From assembly GCF_001279525.1 (NCBI RefSeq), contig NZ_LGDY01000092.1, positions 1-64,000 on the forward strand: a DNA stretch of 64,000 bases, written 5' to 3'. The notes under the pieces were generated by a model, which searched no databases, was not told the DNA's origin, and saw nothing but the letters and a program-made list of their open reading frames with translations. Made by a program: the position numbers and the translations under genes. Numbering within the stretch: the stretch's first letter is position 1; each line of letters opens with the position of its first letter. Origin of the DNA: Nocardia sp. NRRL S-836 (GTDB lineage: Bacteria; Actinomycetota; Actinomycetes; Mycobacteriales; Pseudonocardiaceae). Below, piece by piece: positions 35,694 to 42,991 of this stretch.

Positions 35694-36083
35694 TCAGCGG
35701 TCCTGCTCTGCTTCAGCCGACGGCTCGTTTGCGGCTGGTTGTGGCTCCGAGAACTGCTGGTGTAGGTAGGCGGGGTAGAGCCTCGCCTGCAGCGCGACTT
35801 CCAATCCGGATATTGACCGCAGGTCAGGCAACGTCTGCCCGTCGAGGATCCTCATCACGGTCGGGTGCGTGACGCCGGCTGCTTTCGCAATCGACCGCAG
35901 GCTCCCGGTGTGCGCCACTACCGCAGCTTTCAGTGCCTGGGCGAAAGCGACCGCAAAGTGGGCGCTGACAGGAGCGTCGGCGCGGAGCACGACGTCAGGG
36001 AACGTCCCTTCGATCACGTAGGCGGCGGGCGGTTGGTCGCCGCTGCGTCGTGGCACCTGGCCCTCCGGTGGGTGATCGAGCAT
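35694..36083 (-). CDS. small HTH regulator of the integrative element
   Basis: A 129-residue protein started at the ATG at 36083, where GGAAGGAG lies 6 bases upstream. The core SLRSIAKAAGVTHPTVMRIL (about 75-94) is a Cro/XRE-like helix-turn-helix; the N-terminal part (VIEGTFPDVVLRADAPVSAH) is unrecognised. The tail is Glu/Ala-rich. It lies between the integrase and the replication-type gene and is preceded by the long inverted repeat at 36133-36185, which is a plausible operator. It is probably the element's repressor or copy-control protein. Confidence 0.65.
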   Translation of the reverse strand: MLDHPPEGQVPRRSGDQPPAAYVIEGTFPDVVLRADAPVSAHFAVAFAQALKAAVVAHTGSLRSIAKAAGVTHPTVMRILDGQTLPDLRSISGLEVALQARLYPAYLHQQFSEPQPAANEPSAEAEQDR

Positions 36084-36132
36084 GTGAACTCCTTCCCATT
36101 CTGGCGGTAGGCCTCGCGGGCCGCCCTGCAAG

Positions 36133-36185
36133 GCCACCTCTGGTACATCTACGTACCGATGGTACATAGATGTACCAGAGGTGGC
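36133..36185. promoter_or_regulatory. 53-bp near-perfect inverted repeat (operator or att-like site)
   Basis: Arms of 25 bases, GCCACCTCTGGTACATCTAC... (36133-36157) and ...TAGATGTACCAGAGGTGGC (36161-36185), pair with a single mismatch around a 3-base spacer. Nested TGGTACAT / ATGTACCA and CGTACC / GGTACA words give several half-sites. It lies about 50 bases before the small HTH gene and 98 bases after the stop of the replication-type gene. It may be an operator for the HTH protein, a terminator, or both. Confidence 0.7.
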
Positions 36186-36282
36186 TAGTCGGATAGTTGC
36201 GCCATCGCGTTGCGAGACTGGAAGGAGTGATGCGATTCGACCGTGGTTGCATTGCCCGGTTTGTCGAGGTGTGGGCGGATGA

Positions 36283-37164
36283 TCAATCGTTCTCGGCCGC
36301 TGGCTCCGCGTTGTGCTTGGGATGGCAGTTAGGGCATGCCTGCAACCGGCCATCGTCGAGCTGGATCCACCTGCGGTGAGGTTCTGGCCCGTCGCACCTC
36401 CCACACCATTCGCGCCGAGTAAAGGCGATCCGGTCATCTCTGGGTTTTGGCGGCAGGTTGCGGAGTCGTGAATGAAGCACGGCGATCGGAGAGCGGGCGC
36501 TGTCCAGGTTCTCGGACAAGAGTCGGAGGATTTGGCGGGGATCGTGTCCTGCCGCTAGGGACGATCGCACCTGGCGTGCCAGGACCGTTCGGTCCGGACG
36601 GGACATTGGCGCAATGGTGTGGATGCTTCTGATGATCTCCGTTGCAGCTCTCGCTGTTTCGGATATTGCTTGCGTGTCTGCGCCTGCGTCTGCATCTGCC
36701 CTGGCGCGACGAGTGTGCGCGTGGGGAGAGGGGGAGAGGGCTGTACAGGATGGGTCGGGGGGCATGGCTGTGTCACGGCTGGGATGGTCGAGCACGGCCA
36801 CCTCTGGGGTGGTGCCAGTGCCACAGGTGGCGGATTGTCTGGGGTGGCGTTCTGTCGGAGGTGTGCCTTCGTGATTTGCGGTTCTGGAGGAGGGGTCGCA
36901 GAGAAGTTCCAAGTCAAGGGAGTAGCGGTTGCTGCGTCGGCCGCCGCCCGGCTCGATCGTGACGAGACCTGCTGAGGCAAGGCGCCGGAGGAGCCGCTGG
37001 ACCGTTCGTTTGTTCAGTCTGGTCTTGCGTGCAAGGGTGTCGACGGAAGGCCATGCGTCCGCGCCGAGATCATTTGCCTGGTCGGCGATCGCAAGAAGTA
37101 GGAGAAGTTCGTTGCCTGCCGCAGGGGCGTGTTCCCAGACAAGAGTCACAACTTTGATGCTCAT
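36283..37164 (-). CDS. replication-initiator-like winged-helix protein of the element
   Basis: A 293-residue protein from the ATG at 37164 (MSIKVVTLVWEHAPAAGNEL). Residues 15-85 (LLLLLAIADQANDLGADAWP, then SVDTLARKTRLNKRTVQRLLRRL) form the helix-turn-helix found in plasmid and phage replication initiators (the HTH_36-type domain). A long Pro/Thr/Arg-rich linker follows, and the C-terminus has a zinc-finger-like pair CGRCDG...CPNCH. It is read in the same direction as the excisionase-like gene 47 bases upstream and is probably in one operon with it. The role is probably replication or transcription control of the element. Confidence 0.65.
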   Translation of the reverse strand: MSIKVVTLVWEHAPAAGNELLLLLAIADQANDLGADAWPSVDTLARKTRLNKRTVQRLLRRLASAGLVTIEPGGGRRSNRYSLDLELLCDPSSRTANHEGTPPTERHPRQSATCGTGTTPEVAVLDHPSRDTAMPPDPSCTALSPSPHAHTRRARADADAGADTQAISETARAATEIIRSIHTIAPMSRPDRTVLARQVRSSLAAGHDPRQILRLLSENLDSARSPIAVLHSRLRNLPPKPRDDRIAFTRREWCGRCDGPEPHRRWIQLDDGRLQACPNCHPKHNAEPAAEND

Positions 37165-37211
37165 GCTGCTCGATTTCGTTGATCGCAGGTATGGATTGCG
37201 CCGCTCGATGG

Positions 37212-37448
37212 CTACTGGTTGGACAGCCACTCTCTGACTAGACGAGGCTCGTATCGAACGTGTTTTCCGTACCGTCGCCAGGGTGGTCCCGTCTTCTCGC
37301 TCCGCCATTTCTGAAGTGTCTTCTTGGGTATGTTCAGAAACGTTGCGACCTCGTCCGGATTCCACAGCGGCTCGCTGTGTTGAATCGCTGACACGTCGTT
37401 GCTTCGTCGGCCCCCGCTGCTCGGAGGTGGGTTATGTCCTGTGCTCAC
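37212..37448 (-). CDS. excisionase-like HTH protein
   Basis: A 78-residue protein with a MerR/excisionase-type winged helix: WNPDEVATFLNIPKKTLQKW, then GPPWRRYGKHVRYEPRLVREWL. This is the usual size and sequence of the Xis-like HTH_17 proteins of actinomycete integrative elements, which bend DNA at the attachment site and may also regulate. The first 25 residues are low-complexity, so the start could lie further in. It is immediately upstream of the replication-type gene. Confidence 0.75.
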   Translation of the reverse strand: MSTGHNPPPSSGGRRSNDVSAIQHSEPLWNPDEVATFLNIPKKTLQKWRSEKTGPPWRRYGKHVRYEPRLVREWLSNQ

Positions 37449-37712
37449 CTGTCGCCTCCCGTCTCCTCGCTGTGGAAGGCCCGAGGTTAGGAGTCGAGGG
37501 CAGCCGGCCGCTCAGGCAAACGGAGCTGCTGCCAGAGATGAGTGCGTCGGGTCGGCGTGGCCTTTGCTTCGGCGACGCCGCCCAGCTGGCGGCAACAAAC
37601 GCTCGTCGACCAGGCGCTCAACGCGGGTCAGGAGTCAGGCACCTCGACCGGCGTGTCGCCTCCCGGAACGTTCGTGGTCAGCGCACTGGCCCACCGGCCT
37701 CGGCTGTCGGTG

Positions 37713-38639
37713 TCAAGAGTCTCTTGTGGACGCGCGATCGCCGTCCGATTCACGACATCGATTGCGCTCCGTGGAACGGATAGGTAAGAGGTCTCGACTG
37801 CCCTCGTCGGGCTCGGTGGTGGAAGTGAAGCTGGTCCAGTCAACGACGATGCCGATGCGGGCGTGCTCAGCCAGGGCGTCGAGGTCGCGGCGATCCAGTG
37901 TCGTGCCCTGGCGCAGCACAGAAACGCCGAAGCGGTACATCAGGCCGTCGAGTCCGGCCCGCACAGCGCTGACCGGCATGTCGGCCTCGCCGGCGAGCCG
38001 CTGCAACGTGGTATCCACCTGCGGACGACCCTCGTATGCTCGCAGACTGCGCCGCAGCGCCATCGCGGGTCCGGCGGTCCGGGTGCGCCAGCCGATGCGC
38101 TCTTCCCGGTCGATCCAGTCCGCGGGCAGGGGCAGCGCGTCCATGGGGTCGGGGATCTCGAGGGGCGCCCGCCACTGCTCTGTGCCGTTCTCGGTGTGGG
38201 TGTGCTCGAAGACGCCGATATCGGCGAGCAGGTCGGCCAGGTCTGCGACCGTGGTCGGCACCGGCCGGGCCAGCGCGGTGACCGCTGCGGTGAATGCGGC
38301 CTCGGCATGGCGGCGCAGCATCGCGGTCTCCCCGTCGTCGTCATTGTCTTGCCAGGTCAAGACGGTGTTGATGCCGTTGGGGAACTGGTTGCTCGCCGGG
38401 TGGGTGGTCACCAGGTGGGCAAGATCCCCGTCCTGGCTCAGCACGCTGGCCGTGTCGATGACGACCTCGAGGTTCATCGCTTCCTGCGGCATCAGTCGTG
38501 GCCAGGCCGAGTTGCTCCACGCGGTACGCATGTAGCTGTGGCCGGATCCATCGATGTCCCGCGCGGCCTGCAGGTACCGCAGACCGGTGGCAGCCATGTG
38601 GGCGCGGATCTTCTTCTTGCGGGCACGGTCGTCGACCAT
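37713..38639 (-). CDS. hypothetical protein with an N-terminal KKKIRAHMAATGLRY motif
   Basis: A 308-residue protein from the ATG at 38639 (after TTGGAGG). The opening RKKKIRAHMAATGLRYLQAARDI is a short motif that recurs at the N-terminus of many actinomycete accessory proteins, often ATPases or regulators of unknown role. The rest contains an acidic stretch (TWQDNDDDGETAM) and no P-loop. The C-terminal part MPVSAVRAGLDGLMYRFGV resembles a winged helix, and the tail (GIVVDWTSFTSTTEPDEGSR) is polar. It is read leftward like the integrase module, but 264 bases separate it, so membership of the element is uncertain. Confidence 0.5.
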   Translation of the reverse strand: MVDDRARKKKIRAHMAATGLRYLQAARDIDGSGHSYMRTAWSNSAWPRLMPQEAMNLEVVIDTASVLSQDGDLAHLVTTHPASNQFPNGINTVLTWQDNDDDGETAMLRRHAEAAFTAAVTALARPVPTTVADLADLLADIGVFEHTHTENGTEQWRAPLEIPDPMDALPLPADWIDREERIGWRTRTAGPAMALRRSLRAYEGRPQVDTTLQRLAGEADMPVSAVRAGLDGLMYRFGVSVLRQGTTLDRRDLDALAEHARIGIVVDWTSFTSTTEPDEGSRDLLPIRSTERNRCRESDGDRASTRDS

Positions 38640-39574
38640 GAGAGCCTCCAACGGAACCCCACGCGTTCCGCGAAGGAACATGCGGCGCGGCTGGCCCGCG
38701 CCTGCGGGCTGCGGTGTGCGAGTCCGGGCCGCTTGTCCTCGCCACCCCGGCGGCGTGGGCGCACGGGGTTCGGAAGCAGGCAGGCACATCTGCCGGCACC
38801 ATGATATGACAGCGCCGAATCTGTTTCCTGCACCGTCAGGACTGCGTGCGCCCAGTTGGGATGTCGTCGTCGCCGATCGTCACACCGACCCGCCACCGCA
38901 GGGGGTGTGGTGCGCAGCGGGGCGTCTGCAGCGCGTCCGCGGGAGGCCGCCCGGCATTCGAGCGTGCCCGGAAGGCGGCCAGGGGCACCCGGCACCGCGG
39001 GTTTGCCGCCCTCTGGGGCATTGTCTTGGTGTCCCCGTCGATGGTGATTCAGCGGCGAGCGACGGCCTGGGCGGCGCGCCGGTGGCGCTGCCAGCGCTCG
39101 ACTTGATCGTGTGGCGGTGCACGAGGCCGCAGGGGGCGGACCGCAACTCGGCGGTGGCGCGGCTGATGCGGTCGAGCCCGCTGCGCAAGCACCGCGACCT
39201 CAGCGGCGTCGTGCGACAGACCGGTCCCGACCTCAACGTGGCGCACGGCGCGCTGGCGGCGCCCAACGAAGTCCAGGTGCTCATGACGGCACTCGAGTGG
39301 CACTGCCAGCGGCGCATCTTGGTCTATGAGGGTAGACCGTCCGGATCTCGCAATAGCAGTCCACAGGACCCGGCGCGCGGTCGTCGTTCGCAGTCGCGCG
39401 CCGGACAGGACCCTCCGGCTGCCGCCACGCGCGGTGGGTATCGCCATCGCCATCGCTTGTTCCCCGCAGACGCGGGGGTGCGCCCTCAGCAGAGGGCGAG
39501 GATCGCAACGCCTGCACCCGCGGCACCTTCGCGGGTGCCACCCTCCATGCCCAGGAACGGGAGGGATCTCTCCC
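38640..39574. other. region without a confident gene
   Basis: These 935 bases have long open frames on both strands. A plus-strand stretch at about 39090-39340 reads like protein (RNSAVARLMRSSPLRKHRDL, then VAHGALAAPNEVQVLMTALE) and may be a decayed gene fragment. The CRISPR-like repeat at 39459-39485 lies within it. Confidence 0.35.
39459..39485. repeat. solitary type I-E-like CRISPR repeat
   Basis: The 27 bases containing TTCCCCGCAGACGCGGGGGT closely resemble the palindromic core of actinobacterial type I-E repeats (...TCCCCGCRNACGCGGGGGT...). No second copy is found at spacer distance on either side and no cas gene is in the window, so this is a lone repeat-like sequence and not an array. 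Confidence 0.4.
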
Positions 39575-40474
39575 GTGGCCAAGCCACCTTCACGCGAAGT
39601 TAAACCGGCGATCGCAGGCATCGACGGTCTGCTCAAGCAGTTCCGAGTCCGCTACTCCGAGGCACTGTCGGCCGTCGAGGGCATGCACGAAAAAGCCTGC
39701 GACGCCGGGATCGGGTGGCCACAGTGGTGCTGGCTGCCGATGGCGGCCTTCCATACCCTCGCGATCTCCTACGGCGGGAACCCGGCCACCGAGGTCGGTC
39801 GCAGTGCCGCGCTGGCGCTGTGGGAGCTTGGACGCGGGGTGTACGTCCCCGACACCGCGGTGGCCGAAGTGGCCTACAAATCGCTGCGGCACGCTGCGAC
39901 CGCGGGTGCTGTGGACTGGCATCGCGTGCCGCTCCCGCCGCTGGAGAGCTGGGCGGGCCGGCTGCCCGAGTGGTGCTGCTATCTCGCGCTGCCGCCGGAG
40001 CTCGCCGACCTCGACGTCCCCGTTGACGTGTTCCGGCCGCGCGGGGTCTACGTGAACCTCGAAAGCGACGCCAATACCGGCCGCTCCGAACTACGCCTGC
40101 TGCTGGACACCGACGGCACTTGGGACGGCTTCGTTCCGATCCCGGTCTACCTCGACCGGCCAACCCTCGGTGCGGCCATCGCCGACATGAGCGCGGTCAG
40201 CGACGCCGCGGCCGCCGGCGCCTACGGCGTTGACCTGCGGACGGCCGACGGCCCGAGCACTGTCGTGAGCATGCGCGGTCTCGTGGTGTGGATGGTGCTG
40301 CCCTTCGTGCTCGCGCTGATCGATCCCGACGCGCGCCATGCCGACTTCGAGCGGCCGGGCGACGCCCCGGTCTCCGCGCAGCCTGGCCACAACGGCCGCT
40401 TGCGTCCTGCCAAGAGCACTCGGACGTGGCGCATCACCTATCGCACGCCCGGCCGCCACCTGCGTTCGATCTGA
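39575..40474 (+). CDS. AcrVA2-like protein, function uncertain
   Basis: A 299-residue protein from GTG 39575 (GGGAGGG just upstream). Signature words are GWPQWCWLPMAAF (about 40-52), ALALWELGRGVYVPD, RLPEWCCYLALPP (about 128-140) and the strand pair YVNLESDANTGRSELRLLLD with FVPIPVYLDRPTLGAAI. The pairing of a W-x-x-W-C motif, an L-P-E-W-C motif and the N-x-G-x-x-E-L-R-L-L-L-D strand is what I recall of the AcrVA2-like family, which is widespread in bacterial mobile elements. AcrVA2 itself blocks Cas12a production; most homologues are untested, so an anti-CRISPR role is not implied. If that recollection is wrong, it is an unknown accessory protein. Confidence 0.45.
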   Translation: MAKPPSREVKPAIAGIDGLLKQFRVRYSEALSAVEGMHEKACDAGIGWPQWCWLPMAAFHTLAISYGGNPATEVGRSAALALWELGRGVYVPDTAVAEVAYKSLRHAATAGAVDWHRVPLPPLESWAGRLPEWCCYLALPPELADLDVPVDVFRPRGVYVNLESDANTGRSELRLLLDTDGTWDGFVPIPVYLDRPTLGAAIADMSAVSDAAAAGAYGVDLRTADGPSTVVSMRGLVVWMVLPFVLALIDPDARHADFERPGDAPVSAQPGHNGRLRPAKSTRTWRITYRTPGRHLRSI

Positions 40475-42546
40475 GCCATGAGCGACCCGCCATCAGCGGT
40501 TCGCCCTCCATCGCGCGCGTGCCCTGGCGAACGCTGCCGGTCAGGTCTGCGGTCGCGCCGCTGGCCGTTGATCGAGGTCAGCGTGACGGGCGTGGCGGAC
40601 GTGATCAGGGCCCGGCGCTGGAAGGGCACCACAGTCCAGCGGCAGCTCCACACGCTGGTCCAGGTACTTCACCGCCAACCGCAAGCCAACCGGCACCGCC
40701 CTATGGCGGTGCAAGCGCGCGGTCTGGTGCTCGTACTTCCGGCGCTGGGCCCGCTCACGCTGCCCGCGGCTCGGCTGGTCCTGGTTGATCGGTGGTTGAT
40801 CGCACCGCAGCAAAACACCGCGCATCGACACCGTTCATGCTGGTCAGAGACGTTTAGGCTGGAAGAGCAGGGGCGGTGCAGCTGCCTCGACCATGTCTGG
40901 GAAGTGGTGCGCAGCGTCATCCTGGGTACGGCGCTCCGCGCTGAATCAGCTAGCCTTCGGTCGTTCCCGCCACGTGCGGAACGCAGAACGGCCGGGAGAC
41001 CGCCGCGTGATCCAGGTGTTTGCCCACCTGGTGCGGCGACCATCCCGGCCGCGACGGGTCACCTACCGCTTACGCAGCTGGCCGGCAGCGAAGTGGAGAC
41101 CGAGACCGAGAAGCCCGGTGGTTGCGTAGACCACCGGGCTTCCGCCGGTCAGGACCGGTCCCGTCAGGGACGCGGCCTCCAAACCCACAGCCAGGTGCTC
41201 GCACACTCGAGCGGCTCGATCTCGGGACCACCACGGTGCAGGTGAACCCTCGGCGTCGTCTCCATCGTCCACCAGGTCGTTGTCCCGCCCTCCCCGGTGG
41301 GTGGGCCCCGGCGGGACCCTGTCGCCCCCAACCGGTACCGGGCTGGGGGTGACGCCGTGGTGGTTCAGGACGACCGATTGCGTGACGCGAAGCGATCGCC
41401 GTGAGCGGGAGCCTATACATGCCGTCCCTCTCTTGCCAAAACGCCCCCACCGAACTGGCCCTTCGGTTAGTGGGGTTGGAGCGGTTAAGTGGGGGAATGG
41501 GAGCAGCTACCCCGGTTGCGAGCGCCGTGGGCGTAGTTGTCGGGGACCCACCGTACTGGCTCCTGCCCGCGGCGGAAGGGACCGCTCTGCCGGGTTTGTG
41601 CTGGTCCATGCGTGTCAGCAGGAACGCGAGGACTTGCCAAGTGGGATAGCGGCCGTCTACTCGGTTGGGTTCAAATTCCTTATTTTTACTGGCTGTCATA
41701 GAGTTGGAGATGTTCCATGATGCCGGGTAGTGGAATTACTCGGCGAGACCGGTGAACGTCATTCGCTCGGCGACCGACAATAGCGGTTTAAAGGTTCTTG
41801 TGGATGCTGTTCGTGAGCAGACGGATCACCGCGCAGCCCCGGACATGCGGGGACCAGGGCTTTGCTCCCGAGGTCGTGGGCGAGGATCGCCGCCTGACGT
41901 CACGCACATTGATCTCGTAGAGCCGCGTGCGCGCGCCGACGGCACGGCGTGCTCTCGATCGCAGGCGGGCGGGATGGCCGACGTTCCGGTCATTCGGCGG
42001 CCGCTGGAATCTCGGGCAGTCAGGTCCGATTCGATGCGGGGTCGAATGACCCTGCTGGCCGGTAGCCTCGCTGCACGAATGCGTTGCGATCGCTGTCTCG
42101 GGTAGCGAGTGCGTACGACGCTGCCGCCTGGCGGGTGGCAAGGCCACCAGCACACGGCGCCTCGCGGTCCGGCCGCGCTGCGGCGGTGTCGGCACGCAGC
42201 GTCGAGCTCGGCTGCGTGGTGTGGCGTTGCCGAGCAGCAGCAGGGACGGCGTGATCGCCCCACTGTGCCGGGCGTTTCCATGTCCTGTGGCTGGTGGGCG
42301 CTACACCAGGGCTACCGGCAGATGCTGCGCACCCACGACATCTCCGTCCAGGTCGGGTTCCCGCCTGGCTTTGGCTTCGGCCGAGAATGAGCACGGCGGT
42401 CACCGGCAGATCCTGCGACGCCGACCGCCGCCGTGGCGGTCACCGGCCAGTGACCGCCACGGCGCCGCGAGGAGCTCGCTGTAGAACCCGACACGGTTCT
42501 TCGGCGGGCTCGTGCGCGGGCAGCCGCGCTCGTCCCTGTGTTGCGG
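40475..42546. other. 2-kb region with no confident gene except a possible 69-codon ORF
   Basis: The usual third-position GC pattern is weak and competing frames overlap on both strands. A frame from 40478 follows the AcrVA2-like stop closely but has no recognisable motif. GC drops near 41660-41800 (TTCAAATTCCTTATTTTTAC), a possible promoter or junction. The area looks like decayed accessory DNA. Confidence 0.4.
41063..41272 (-). CDS. possible small membrane protein
   Basis: A GTG-started 69-codon frame whose second half (LTGPVLTGGSPVVYATTGLLGLGLHFAAGQ) is a hydrophobic, glycine-rich segment that could cross the membrane, ending in a basic tail LRKR. GGGAGGG lies about 15 bases upstream, slightly far for a ribosome site. 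No homologue is recognised. Confidence 0.3.
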   Translation of the reverse strand: MDDGDDAEGSPAPWWSRDRAARVCEHLAVGLEAASLTGPVLTGGSPVVYATTGLLGLGLHFAAGQLRKR

Positions 42547-42747
42547 TCACAGCAGCCCGGCTTGGTGCAGGCGGATCGCTGCGGCGAGCACTCCGCTGGC
42601 GCCGAGGATCGCGCTGAGCAGGATCTTGAGCAGGGTGACAGCGCGCTGAGCGCGCTCGCGGTCGGTGGCCGCGAGCGCGACCGCTGCGGCGGCGCCGGCC
42701 GCGGTGAGCAGCACCAGCGCGATGAGCGTGATCAGCGGCGTCCACAT
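42547..42747 (-). CDS. small two-helix membrane protein
   Basis: A 66-residue protein from the ATG at 42747 (AGGAAC about 9 bases upstream). Two hydrophobic helices (LITLIALVLLTAAGAAAAVALA and ILLSAILGASGVLAAAI) flank a short charged loop ATDRERAQRAV. It is divergent from the STAND-type ATPase gene, 244 bases between starts, so the two may be co-regulated. Small two-helix membrane proteins beside STAND ATPases can be effectors or unrelated; the sequence does not decide. Confidence 0.5.
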   Translation of the reverse strand: MWTPLITLIALVLLTAAGAAAAVALAATDRERAQRAVTLLKILLSAILGASGVLAAAIRLHQAGLL

Positions 42748-42991
42748 GATCGAGTTCCTGTTCTCCGGAGGGGACGCGAGCCGGACCGATCGATGCTCGC
42801 CACGCACAGCCGACCAGCCCGAGCCGGCGTCCGGCATGGGCGCCGTACGGACCCGGACAGCGCCCGCGAGGGCAGGTCGGTGCAACGCCCGGTGGTCTGG
42901 GGACGAAGCACAGGGCGGGGCCGTGAGTACGGTGTCCGGCAGCTGTACGGCGAGCTTCACCGGACAGCCCGGCAGGACAGAGAGGACGGGT

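Noticed and set aside
39459..39485. A CRISPR array
   Set aside because: Only one repeat-like sequence exists; there is no second repeat at 55-65 bases on either side and no cas gene in the window. It is kept only as a solitary repeat-like element.
38554..39603. A 349-codon plus-strand ORF
   Set aside because: It begins antisense to the hypothetical gene at 37713-38639, has low-complexity Arg/Pro composition at both ends, and runs across the CRISPR-like repeat and into the AcrVA2-like gene start.
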